Below are positions 40,194 to 50,315 of a stretch of DNA of 64,000 nt, piece after piece (position 1 is the first letter of the stretch; each line of letters opens with the position of its first letter). The position numbers were made by a program, and so were the translations under genes. The stretch lies in assembly GCA_964035575.1 (NCBI GenBank), contig OZ037861.1:1116001-1180000 (forward strand). Direction: 5' to 3'. The stretch is from Rhynchopus sp. YZ270_cl-10. Its lineage: Eukaryota > Euglenozoa > Diplonemea > Diplonemida > Diplonemidae. Below the pieces are notes generated by a model. It searched no databases and was not told where the DNA came from. It saw nothing but the letters and a program-made list of their open reading frames with translations.

Positions 40194-41272
40194 GTGATGG
40201 CGGTATTGTGATAATGGTACATCACAATACATAGGACACATCACAATGCAGCTGCATTGTGATGTGTATACATGTATGTAAACCCCCCCCCCGTATAATA
40301 TTTACATACGCGTATTATTTACACACGCATATTATTTACAAAAAGGCCACTTTCACGTGTATTATTAACACACGCGTATTATTTACATTATTTTTTTTTT
40401 TGGATTTTTTTTTTTTTGGGGGGGGGGTAGGGGGCACAGCCCTTAAGGAAATCCTTAAGGACCCTCTGTAACGCTCGTGTTTTTTCAAGAATTTTTTGAA
40501 AAAAAGTCATAAAACCCGCCAAGGTGGGTCTACATGGTCCCAAAGTGGCCTAAAATTCGTCGATTCTGCCTAATGAAACACCAAACAACCAAAACTGAGC
40601 GTTTATTTTCGAAAAAAAAAATCACTTTTTTTCGAAAAAACGGCTTCGAAAATAGTAAGATTTTAGTAAGATTTCCTCTAGGAATGTAACGCTTTCAAAA
40701 AAATGGATCCGGGAGCACAGTTTTTCTTCTAAGGTGCCGAAAACCACCCCACGTCCCCTCCGGTGAGGTCCGGCAGTGGAAATATGTGGGTTTCGAAGCT
40801 TTTGGGCGTCCCCCTCCTCCCCGTCACTAACAAGTGACTCTGCCTCCGAATCGTACTCCACGTAGTACTCCATGGTCGAAAGGGCAGGGTCCGGGATTGC
40901 GATTGATGACATTTTTTAAAATATAAATAGCTTTCTGGTGGTGTGCGTTATGGAAAGTATGGGGATTGAATGTCAAGCATGTAGGTGAACGATGAAAAAT
41001 TGTAAATTATTTTGTGTACCCTTTGTTTGTAAAAATGTGTGTGAACGAGGCACATATAGGCTTTACATATACTTCCTTTGTTTTCTTATTGTCTGTAGTG
41101 GAGCGGAGTAACCCTCAGGAAACTACGATATACGCCTCTTATTAACACACGCCTATTATTTACAAAGACGCCTATTATTTACAACACGCGTATTATTTAC
41201 ATAAATTTATGTAAATATTATACGGGGGGGGGGGTTTACCATGAAGGACCATTATCACAACACAGCCATCAC
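40194..41272. mobile_element. Foldback element B (CGTATTATTTAC type)
   Basis: Inverted ends GTGATGGCGGTATTGTGATA (left) and complement of GTGATGGCTGTGTTGTGATA (right), 23 of 25 matching, followed on each side by GTAAACCCCCCCCC and GTATAATATTTACAT. Subterminal arrays of (AC)ACGCGTATTATTTAC words occur at 40290-40390 and 41130-41205. The middle (40400-41100) has no credible gene. Homopolymer C/G runs near both ends are shared in style with elements A and D. Confidence 0.75.
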
Positions 41273-42015
41273 ACCTCCCTCCCTCCGCTCAATACTGGCA
41301 AGTCTACATAAGCAACCAAAATCAAATGCGAAGTGTTTTTTCTTTTCCAGGTTGTTTTCCGCTTTTTGTTTTTGTGGTATTTTATCATTTCAATTTCTAT
41401 GTTGGTTTTGACCTGACACAGACCAAAGGCGCATGGCACCTTGTTGTCTCTCTTACTCAATGAACGGAGCGGGGTTCCGGAACTCCTACGGCACAGCTGC
41501 GCTTCTTTGTTACAACCGTAACTTCTATTAGCTGGCATTGAGGGGGCAGCGCGACTTACCTGTCATGTTGTCTTTTTTAGTAAAAAAAAAACCCCCCCGA
41601 CTGCTGCCCCGAAAGGCACCTGTCCTGTATTGATCATGTGCCTTTGCTTTGCGTTCATATCCCCTTTATTTTGGAAGAAAACAGCCGACAACCACATGTG
41701 GTTGTCTTGAAAAGTAGTTTTATTTGATCTGCAATCGATACCTTTTCGCCATTCATTACCCCTTCGGGCGACTTTTGTTTGCACAGAACCCCCGTTCTCT
41801 CTTCGGACACTCTTATTTGATTTAGTATTTACTTCCATTGGACCATGTCAGGAACTTTTCGTTTCCTCTTTTTGAAGATGCATGTGCACGAGAGGCACTT
41901 TCATCATTCTAGTTTTTCTTTTTTCTTTTTCTTCCTTACTTTTATACCTCATATGCTCAATTGATTGAATGCATGTTGAAATACTTTTGTTTTTGTATAG
42001 AACATCCTTGTACCC
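41273..42015. other. Mixed spacer, possible small frames
   Basis: The stretch 41420-41560 is GC-normal and contains a 32-codon + frame (41433-41531, MAPCCLSYSMNGAGF) that I cannot support further. A perfect 20-bp palindrome GACAACCACATGTGGTTGTC lies at about 41688-41707. A family 2 hairpin lies at 41875-41905. Confidence 0.35.
41875..41905 (+). other. ACGAGAG-loop hairpin (family 2)
   Basis: GATG and CATC outer arms, with GTGC (41884-41887) and GCAC (41895-41898) around ACGAGAG (41888-41894). Confidence 0.55.
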
Positions 42016-42150
42016 TACACGACGGAGTCCACCAGGGGGAGTGACTCTTTTGGGGTGTCAGATTCGGGGGGACTACACAGTCCCCCTAATCCGATACCCT
42101 TTGAGTCCCCCTATTATAGGTGCTCCCCCCCGGGTGGGCTCCACCGTGTA
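42016..42150. mobile_element. TA-flanked palindromic MITE, about 135 bp
   Basis: TACACGACGGAGTCCACC (left) and GGTGGGCTCCACCGTGTA (right) are diverged inverted ends. The pairing continues inward through GGGGGAG/CTCCCCCC and GGGGGGACT/AGTCCCCCT, so the whole element folds into one long imperfect hairpin. Confidence 0.7.
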
Positions 42151-42557
42151 AGTCTATGAACAACTATTTCTTTTATAAAAAGCAAGGGTGCATTTGTAGC
42201 ACCCTCTATACCTTCTTTTCGTCAGAAAAGAAAGTATATGAAACAATGTTTTTTTTTGTCACATTCTGCCGCATTTTGCGCCACGCAAAACAGCAAACAT
42301 AACGCAGTACACATCTCTCCATTTTTTCACTACTAATGAGGGGTTCGGGTACTGTACAGTATTTTATGCAAGATTGACTAAAGCGAGTCTTAGGTTCATC
42401 TTTAATCTTTTCTTTCATGCGTTGACCCACAGGGAAATAGTGTACTGTCCTCTCAACGAGGAGGCAGCACAAAAAGACACAGCTCCACCCTTTCCTCTGA
42501 TGGTATAAACATTAATAATTTAGTTTTGTTAACTCTTTTCTTGCGATTTTTTTTGGT

Positions 42558-42794
42558 TTGTTGTCTAAACAAAAGCCTTTTTTTCTCTTTTTGACGTACA
42601 CATCGCTTCATATACCAAACCCAGCAAGTGCTTCCTGCCACCCCCGGCAACAAAGGACACTCACTATTCCGTTGAAAAACGACAACAACTGGAGCTGGAG
42701 GGCGACCCCCTTCGGTGTTCCCATGGTCCTATCCTTGATCAAGTACAAGATGAGAAGCTATGGGGCAGGGTATACAATGAACCAAAGGAGATAG
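42558..42794 (+). CDS. Possible small protein or terminal exon
   Basis: 78-codon frame whose 3' half has ordinary protein composition (NDNNWSWRATPFGVPMVLSL; KYKMRSYGAGYTMNQRR) in a GC-richer island. An AG after ACCAAACCC (about 42622-42623) could be an acceptor, making the stretch 42624-42794 a terminal exon. No family recognised. Confidence 0.3.
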   Translation: MLSKQKPFFLFLTYTSLHIPNPASASCHPRQQRTLTIPLKNDNNWSWRATPFGVPMVLSLIKYKMRSYGAGYTMNQRR

Positions 42795-43470
42795 GTTAAA
42801 GTGGGGGTAGCTGTATTCCTCTTGAATGGAGTGCTCCATCCTATTTTGTAACAAACGTTTATTAGGAGATATCTCGAGATAGGTTGCAAAAGTTTAAAAA
42901 AAAAAATAGTGGAGCGCAACTCTAGCCTAGCCTAGGCTAGGGTGGCCACACTAATACAAAAAACCAAGTTTTCAAAAAAGTGGAGATTGCACAAAACTGT
43001 GTGTGTGTGAGGCAACTACACTCCAACAATTTATCAAAAAATGAAACAGTAGTACATAACATAAGGCTTCGGCCAACAATTTAAGTCATCTTTTTTTTTT
43101 TATCCGAATGGCATCGTACGTCAGTCGGAGGTACCTGCATTAATAACTTCACCTTTTTATACCAGTACAGTGATTGATCCAACAAAAACATAAAAACAGT
43201 TCCCTCTCTTATTTGCCCACCATTTTTTGGTCCAAAAAATACCAACAAAAAAGGCGTGTACCTAGCCCAGGCCTTCGGAGGGTGACACTTGGCTAAGTCC
43301 CGTCAGCCACCCTCTTTCGGGTGATTATCGACCTTTTTTTTCTTTCTCGTTTGGAAAAGATTTTCTCAACTATTTTCAACGCTTTCCTCAAAACTCCGTA
43401 TTTTTTTTGTGTGTTAGAAGGCTTCCGATTTATAGTAGATTCACCGGCTTTTCTACACATTTTTTTTAAA

Positions 43471-43507
43471 AAGGTGGCTAAGCACGAGAGGCTTAGGTTC
43501 ATCTTTT
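43471..43507 (+). other. ACGAGAG-loop hairpin (family 1, best copy)
   Basis: CTAAGC (43478-43483) and GCTTAG (43491-43496) pair perfectly around loop ACGAGAG (43484-43490). The outer AAAAGGTG pairs with CATCTTTT across a GG/GTT asymmetry. A tract with long T runs follows immediately. Confidence 0.65.
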
Positions 43508-43647
43508 TAACTTTCTTTTTTTTTTCCTCGGTGCCCTGCGTCCGCCAAAGAAACGGTGAGGCGTGTTTGCACTTTCAGCTTTTTTTTTTTCATTTTAAAA
43601 AATTGACTAAAAAGGGCTCATCTTCCATTCCAAGAAAACTTGAAAAG

Positions 43648-43682
43648 GGTGTGAATGTGCACGAGAGGCACATTTCATCTTT
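43648..43682 (+). other. ACGAGAG-loop hairpin (family 2, best copy)
   Basis: AATGTGC (43654-43660) and GCACATT (43668-43674) pair perfectly around ACGAGAG (43661-43667), followed by TCATCTTTCAAGTTTTCC. Confidence 0.65.
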
Positions 43683-43794
43683 CAAGTTTTCCTTTTCCCC
43701 TCCCCTTCCCCCCTTTTGGTCCTAACAGTGGGTTTTTTTTTCTTCCTTTGCAGAATGGAAAGTGTTTGTTTTATTTTGTGTCCCAAACCCACTC

Positions 43795-43904
43795 CACCTG
43801 ATTTTTACCCCGCGTATTTAGGCGCGTATAGGACTGAATAGGACCGTATACGCGCCTGTACGTGGCCTGTACGACGCACCAAAACGCGGGGTAAAAATCA
43901 GGTG
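43795..43904. mobile_element. Palindromic MITE-like element, 110 bp
   Basis: Perfect 21-bp inverted ends (CACCTGATTTTTACCCCGCG plus one base, and complement). A second inner inverted pair GGCGCGTATA/TATACGCGCC makes a two-storey hairpin. Target duplication is not evident. Confidence 0.7.
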
Positions 43905-44404
43905 TCCACTATTTTCAAGATCTCTTCAAAGATCGCGCTGTACTTTCCATAAACTGCAAAAGGGGGGCCTTTTTTTTTGTTTCTTTTCGACCTTTTCCTG
44001 ATTGACCCCTCTACGTTCTTACATACACACCAAAATAAACTGCAACTAAAACCTTTTCATAACTTTTTTTTTCGTTTCTTGTTTTCTCTTGTTTTTTTTT
44101 GTTCCTCCACGGTACGAATACCACATTTTGTTAAACTTTGAGACTCTTGTGTCAGGGCATTGTGCTTTTTTGTTTTTTATTTTTGGTTTTGTTTGGACCC
44201 GACACATTTTTTTTATTTCCGTTTTTGAAAGCGTTACACGTTTTCTTTGTTTTATTTTTTTATGCGATATCCATTCAGTAGTAGCAAATTGCATGCAATG
44301 CATTTTTTTGTGAGTTGAGAGCGAGACAGAGAAGCGGTCACAGACTGCCCTCTCTCTCTCTCACTCTCATTTCTCTATTCTCTCCCGTCTTCATTTCATA
44401 CAAT
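43905..44404. other. T-rich spacer
   Basis: Homopolymer-rich, with CT microsatellite at 44348-44362. It ends in the CATACAAT target copy of the following hAT element. No gene. Confidence 0.5.
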
Positions 44405-45090
44405 CAGGGCGTTCGCCCCGGGGCGAAAAAAAATTTTTTTCGTTAAAAAAATCTTTTCCTGAAAAAATGACATTTTATTTCGCCCCAGGGCTTCGCCCCA
44501 CCGGGGCGAAACCCTGTATAAATAAATAAATAAAAAAAATTTAAAAAGGAAGAAAAAAAAAAAAGAGAGAGAGAGAGAGATTTCTCCCCACCACCCTGTC
44601 GACCCCCCCGGAGAGGAAGTTTCCCCAGCACTCCCGCTCGCTCCTCAATCCTGCAGTCAGCTGAAGGTGTCCCGTACCCCCTGTTATAGAAGGTGTCACT
44701 ACTCGTGTCAACTCTATCTTCAACCTCGGTGGAGGCAGAGAGACGGTTTAGTTTATTGAAAATAATCAAAATAAGGATGAAGTCTCATATGACGGATGCC
44801 TCTCTCTTGTACATCTGTTTGATTAAACAACACAAAGAGACCCTCAGTGAGGGGGGATTGATGAAATTCTCCATCGTTTTGCTGGTTTTAGTGCTGGGGA
44901 AGGGATAACGTGCAAATCGCAATTTTTTTTTGATCACTCAGTACCAGGGATTCACCCCCACGAACTAGCTTCTCTCCGGCGGAAAATTTTTTTTTGACCT
45001 ATTTTAAGCACTAGTAAAAATGCAAAATTTTTGGGTTTTTTGGCATTTCGCCACGATTCAGGAAAAACGATGGCGATAGCGAACGCCCTG
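44405..45090 (+). mobile_element. hAT element, internally deleted
   Basis: Termini CAGGGCGTTCGC (44405-44416) and exact complement GCGAACGCCCTG (45079-45090), flanked by a perfect 8-bp target duplication CATACAAT (44397-44404 and 45091-45098). The body is only 686 bp but retains a hAT C-terminal dimerisation segment. A second internal palindrome of CGCCCC/GGGGCG words (about 44412-44515) lies near the left end. Confidence 0.9.
44693..44908 (+). pseudogene. hAT transposase C-terminal fragment
   Basis: The frame reads STLSSTSVEAERRFSLLKII followed by KIRMKSHMTDASLLYICLIK. This is the hAT dimerisation motif (Ser-rich, ExxFS, then IK...R..L...L..L). The frame is open for 71 codons but lacks the RNase-H-like catalytic core, so it is the remnant of a deleted autonomous copy. 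Confidence 0.75.
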
Positions 45091-45098
45091 CATACAAT

Positions 45099-45671
45099 AA
45101 AAAAAAAAAGTGAGGAAAAAATAAACAAAAAAAAAAGAGGCTATTTTGCTCAAGCAAGGTTTTCGTTTACATCTGGATCGGTATATACATAGGTTGTGTG
45201 TATTGTTGGTGTTGGCTGAAGGGGGGAGCGTATTTTTGGGCTATTTTCTGCTATTTTTGGGGTCGTCAGCCACACCAAATGCTGTTTCATTCCTGCTGTC
45301 TGAAGCTGAAGGACACATCGGTGCACAAAAAAAAAAAAATACCCAATGTAAATCTGTGGTGGTTAAATGTGCAAAATTCCTTCGCCGATTGATTTTCTTT
45401 TTGTGGGGTATTTGTTATACCTGGAGAATATGGTCAGATCAGTCTTCAGAACACCTAGGGTGTATGGTCACACACATATGATGAGACGTGAACGAGATAG
45501 ACGTGAACAATGAGCACGCGCTTCTTTTGTACGACAAGATGTTATTACCCACCCCGAAACCCAAAGCGTAAACACCACCATTCAGAAAATATATTTTCCT
45601 CTTCTTGTTCCTTCCACACGCTGGTTTTTGTGTTTTGCTAATTTTTCTCAAAAATCTTTGAAGCACACACC
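45099..45671. other. Spacer upstream of the ankyrin gene
   Basis: Contains dispersed repeat 6 at 45222-45278 (CTATTTTTGGGGTCGTCAGC). The frame 45146-45481 runs through this repeat and is not supported. Confidence 0.5.
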
Positions 45672-47713
45672 ATGTCGAAGCGACACACAGACAGCACACC
45701 GAACGAGAACCCACCAAAGAGAAGAAAGCTTTCTGCAGGCGAAGCCTTGGTGGAGGATGCGTGGAACGGTAACATCACTGCCGTGCGGGCGGGACTTGAG
45801 AAGTTCAGCCCTGACATTGACAGCGAAACAGTCGTCTTCGATGCTGTGCACGAGGCATGCAGAGGGAACCACGATGAATGCCTCACACTGCTTCTTCCGT
45901 ATGTTGAGACAACGCATATGGGCTTTGGGATTCTGCTGAGTGAGTGCGTCCACGCATACGACACTCGTGCACGGAGGTCCTCTTGCAGCATTGGAAGTCT
46001 GTCTGCAGCAACGTGGCGCATGTCCCACTCGAGTCGGAGGACACCGAAGTTAAGGCAAAAGGTCTCTGTCCAGCCATGTGGTCGGACCCTGCAGTGTGTG
46101 AGGTGCTCATTGATGCAGGGGCAGACATCGAGACGAGGGAAAACTACTGGGGATATTTTCCGCTGCTCTTCGCTTGCCGTTCGGGATCACTCGATGTTGT
46201 GAAGCTGTTGGTGAGAGCAGGTGCGGAAGTGCGTGTCACAAATTACGAAGGAGACACGGGTCTTAGCCTTGCAGTATATCATGGACACACCGACGTTGTA
46301 CGTTATCTTGCGGGTTTGAAGGAGGTGGAACTTGACCACGCAAACAACCACGGCCAGACTGCGTTGCGTGTGGCAGTGGAACATAAACGTGCAGATCTGG
46401 TGGAGGTGCTCATTGATGCAGGGGCAGAAATTGAGGCAAGGGACAGCAAGGGGCGCTCGCCACTGTCAGTTGCTGCGTATTTAGGTCAATTGGTGATCGT
46501 GAAGCAGTTAGTTAGAGCTGGTGCGGAACTTGGTACAGTGGACGCAGAAGGACGGACCTGTCTCCACATTGCAGCATCTTGTAGGAATACCGACATGGTA
46601 CGTTATCTTGTGGGTTTACCAGAGATGGGTGTGAATCACGTGGATACGAATGGCTGCACTGCTTTGCATGCCGCAGCACAGAGAGGGTATGCAGATGTGG
46701 TGCAGGTGCTCGTTGATGCACAGGCAGACATCGAGACAAGGGACAACAAGGGGCACTCACCACTGTTATCTGCTTGTGCTTCTCATTCGGATTCAGGACA
46801 ACTGGTGATTGTGAAGCAGTTAATTAGAGCTGGTGCGGATGTGAGCACAGTGAGCAGACAAAGAAGGACCTGCCTCCACCTTGCAGCATCTTATGGACTG
46901 CCCGATATTGTGCGTTATCTGGTGGGTTTACCAGAGGTGGATGTGAATCACGTAGACACGAACGGCCGCACTGCGTTGCACGACGCTAGTGTAGATGTGG
47001 TGCAGGTGCTCGTTGATGTGGGGGCAGACATTGAGGTAAGAGACAACGAGGGGCGCTCACCACTGTTATCTTCTACTTCTGATTCGTATTCAGGAAAATT
47101 GGCGATTGTGAAGCAGTTGGTTGAAGCTGGTGCGGGAGTGAGAACACTGGACACAGAAGGACGGACCTGTCTCCACCTTGCAGTATATTATGGACACAGC
47201 GACGTTGTGCGTTATCTTGCGGGTTTGAAGGAGGTGGAACTTGACCACGCAAACAACCACGGCCAGACTGCGTTGCGTGTGGCAGTGGAATACAAACGTG
47301 CAGATCTGGTGGAGGTGCTCATTGATGCAGGGGCTGACATCGAGACAACGGACAACAAGGGGCGCTCGCCACTGGTAGCTGCTTGTGCTTCGTATTCAGG
47401 TCAATTGGTGATCGTGCAGCAGTTATTCAGAGCTGGTGCAGAACTGAGAACAGTGGACGCAGAAGGACAGACCTGTCTCCACCTTGCAGCATCTTATGGA
47501 CTGCGCGACATTGTGCGTTATCTTGTGCGTTTACCGGTAGTAGATGTGAATCACGTAGACACGAATGGGTGCACTGCTTTGCATGCCGCATCACAGAGAG
47601 GGTATGCCGATGTGGTGCAGGCGCTCGTTGAGTATGGTGCGGACACGTCCTTGCGCAACGACAACGGCGATACAGCACTGCGAGGTGCGCAGAATTCTGG
47701 CTGCCCTGACTGA
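45672..47713 (+). CDS. Ankyrin-repeat protein with one frame break
   Basis: Starts MSKRHTDSTPNENPPKRRKL with a nuclear-localisation-like PPKRRK stretch. The first about 95-110 codons lie in one frame; from within about 45945-46000 homology continues in another frame (upstream VVFDAVHEACRGNHDECLTL, downstream AVCEVLIDAGADIETRENYW), so a one-base indel or unrecognised short intron separates them. The rest is about sixteen ankyrin repeats (GRTCLHLAVYYGHSDVVRYL; DVNHVDTNGCTALHAA) in a higher-order unit of four, about 400 bp long, present roughly three times with high DNA identity. Ankyrin repeats bind other proteins; the partner is unknown. Ends with a short tail (GAQNSGCPD). Either a sequencing error, a recent pseudogene or a spliced gene. 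Confidence 0.8.
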
Positions 47714-47741
47714 TGCCAGCTCTTAAGCTGAAAGTATTGTT

Positions 47742-47842
47742 GGGATGGATGCGATCAACAAGCAACAAACAACGAATAAATAAAAAATGAAATACTCCCC
47801 CCTTCTTTATTTATTCGTTGTTTGTTGTTTGTTGATCGCATC
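47742..47842. repeat. Large palindrome after the ankyrin gene
   Basis: About 40-bp inverted arms (GGATGGATGCGATCAACAAG... at 47742 and ...TTGTTGATCGCATCCATCC ending 47848) separated by under 20 bp. The CAACAAACAACGAATA word inside matches the 3' flank of the LRR genes. A nested 12-bp inverted pair CGTACTTCAGGA/TCCTGAAGTACG follows (about 47852-47863 and 47984-47995) around a T-run. Confidence 0.8.
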
Positions 47843-48117
47843 CATCCTCGTCCGTACTTCAGGAAAAGCACACAGCACTTTTGGTGGTATTGAAATGCCC
47901 TTTGTGAAAACCGTCCGCACTTCTTTTTTTTTTTTTTTTTTTTTTTCAAACCCCAAAAGTCCCGAAAACCCCGAAAAACCCGCGTCCTGAAGTACGGGGG
48001 AGAGGTGGAGCACAAAAGGGGGGAAGGGGAAACGGTAAGACTCATGGCAACCGAAGAACGCGTCTTTCATTTCCAGACGTATTGCATACTCGTACATAAG
48101 TGTATTTCATTTTTTGT

Positions 48118-48150
48118 AAGATGTGTGTGCACGAGATGCACATTCATCTT
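48118..48150 (+). other. CGAGA-loop hairpin (family 2, longest stem)
   Basis: AAGATGTGTGTGCA (48118-48131) and TGCACATTCATCTT (48137-48150) pair at 12 of 14 positions around loop CGAGA. A T-rich stretch follows. Confidence 0.65.
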
Positions 48151-48192
48151 ACAAATATTCTCTTGTTTTTCTTGTCTTGTTTCTTTACCTTT

Positions 48193-49099
48193 CATACTTG
48201 GACCGCCCGAAATATATTTCGGGCGAATTCGGGCGAATTTTTCGGGCGCGGATCCCGAGCGCCCGAAATGTGCCCGAAATATATTTCGGGCGTTTTAAAG
48301 GGAATTTATACGTAATTCGGGCGAATTCGGGCGCATTTCGGGCGAATTTGGGCACATTTCGGGCGAATTCGGGCGATTTCGGGCAGATTCGGGCGAATTC
48401 GGGCGCACAACCAGTATATTATGTGTGCTGGGAAGCATGCCACCAGTGTAAAAATCTAACGCTTTATTTGAAAGATTGGCACAAAATTTGTCCAAAGAAA
48501 AAAAAATTGAGCAAAAATTCCTAGTAGAACCCAACTTATATGAGTCCAGCTCTGTTAGCAGCCACGTATAAAACCGATTTCCTTAACAATTTACACTAAA
48601 ATACTACTAAAAACGTAAAAAGGCGATTTTTCACGTTTTTGGGCATCTCCTGAGCAACTACAGGCCCGAAACACCCCCCAGAATGGGTCAGAACCACCCT
48701 GTGACCCAAAAATTCACAAAAATTCACCCTGAAATACGAAAAAATAGTGAAAACCCGGTTCATAGTGTGTTTTGGGTGGGAATAAGCAAATGATAGTCAG
48801 AAAACCCGTGATTTGGTGGTGATTCTCACGGGCCTCCAAAGTGCACTCAGGTGTACAAAAGTTTTCGATTATTGCTTATTTTGACAGATTTGACATCAAA
48901 TATTTCCAAATATAAAAAGTTTTTTGCGAAAATGAGTAGAACCCTACCTAGTCGGTTTTCACTAAGGAAAAAGCGCCCGAATTCGCCCGAAATCTGCATT
49001 TCGGGCGTTTTCGGGCGAATTCGGGCGCACAAAATCGCCCGAAATCCGCCCCTAATTCGCCCGAAATGCCCGAAATATATTTCGGGCGGTCCAAGTATG
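48193..49099. mobile_element. Foldback element C (CATACTT type, TTCGGGCGAA arrays)
   Basis: Termini CATACTTGGACCGCCCGAAA and complement (about 31 bp matching), flanked by a perfect 6-bp duplication ACCTTT (48187-48192 and 49100-49105). Both arms are filled with iterations of TTCGGGCGAATT in both orientations (48205-48410 and 48972-49090). The middle (48430-48960) lacks a gene and shares a diverged block with element D (CCCCAGAATGGGTCAGAAC, CACCCTGTGACCC). Confidence 0.85.
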
Positions 49100-49105
49100 A
49101 CCTTT

Positions 49106-50315
49106 GGGGGGATTTTTTTTTGAAAACGATCACCTCTTAATTTTTTCCTCTTTTGCAGATCTTCTTCCCTTCTTTTTTGGTTTTTGTTTTTTGTGTTTTT
49201 TTTACGACAATTTGTCAATAGAAAAATGAGTTTTATGTACACAGCTGTGTGCTGTGGTACTTCTCTTGCCTACTCTCCCCCTTATCCGTGGCTGTGTTGT
49301 GCTGGTTGCGATGAACCACCCCCGCTACACCACGGACCAGGGCTAACCTTTATTCACCTGCCGCCAGCACCCCTATCTTGGGTGTGCTGTTTTTGCCACA
49401 GATTGAAATACAAACACCTGAAGGGAAGAGTGGGCGAGAGAGATTACCCCCTTGCCTTCCCCCATTTTATTTTTGAGATAACGATTGTGATCAAGGGTGG
49501 CTTGGTGCGAGAGGCTTAGGTTCATCTCGTAAACTGTTCTTTTGTTTTTGCTGTGTGGTGGTGAGATTTTGTGGAGGACATTTTATGTTTGGCCAAAAAC
49601 AAAGAAATTTGCTGTGCGTCAATCTAAAATGCTTTTGTGAAAACGGCACATTTAGTGAGAGGTGTGTCAGTATCGCACCCAAGCATCCCAATCAAACGAT
49701 TCGCATGCAATTGTACGCAGTCGCCACCTCTTGTGTTTTGGAACCCGCTCATTTTGTACCTTGTACAGTTCAGCACTCAACCCGGTGCTTTTGAAAGGAA
49801 CACAACACAGGACAGAGTGAGGTGTTGTTGTTTTGTCAAAGGCATCCAGGGAAGCGATGTGCGTAAAGAACTTTATGCTGCAAGATGACTTCGTACGTTC
49901 CATGGCTCGTTGATTGTTTATAGTGCATGCAATGCTAAAAGGAAATTGAACACCGTACCCCTACTCCTTTCCTTTTTTTCTATTCTACTAGGACAAAACT
50001 CCATCTTTTGAAGAAGAAAAAATAGTAACATTTTATCTAAAAACCCCCCACCCTCCCATTTCACACAAAACACAGAGGGGATCTTACTGATATTTTTTAT
50101 CCCCCTTTTTTATCCCCCCTCAAGAGCGCTGTCATTTTTTTGCTCCAAAACCCTTACCCTTTTTGAGGCCGGGTTTTCAACAACCCTTTTCTCTCTTTCT
50201 TTTTCCCCCAACACACATGACTTACATGATATAACCTTCCCCACCCTCCTGTGGGAAAAAAGACAAAACAACGACGACTGCTTTGCTTTTTTTTTTTTTT
50301 TTTTTTGCTAAAAAA
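49106..50315. other. Spacer before the site-2 protease
   Basis: It holds a possible cysteine-rich frame (49226-49519), a family 1 hairpin-type motif at 49498-49530 and unassigned GC-normal DNA at 49560-49900 without a convincing frame. From 49920 it is T/C-rich. Confidence 0.4.
49226..49519 (+). CDS. Doubtful cysteine-rich open frame
   Basis: 97-codon frame starting MSFMYTAVCCGTSLAYSP with seven cysteines, the last about ten codons running into a dispersed hairpin motif. An acceptor-like TTTTGCAG lies at about 49153-49160. It may be an exon or chance; no family recognised. Confidence 0.22.
   Translation: MSFMYTAVCCGTSLAYSPPYPWLCCAGCDEPPPLHHGPGLTFIHLPPAPLSWVCCFCHRLKYKHLKGRVGERDYPLAFPHFIFEITIVIKGGLVREA

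Larger units (their letters stand above)
42795..43794. other. Spacer with dispersed motifs
   Basis: Dispersed repeat 5 (43110-43152), two hairpins (43471-43507 and 43646-43685) and a partial repeat 4 (43535-43585). The 43010-43050 stretch matches 8416-8475. No gene. Confidence 0.5.
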
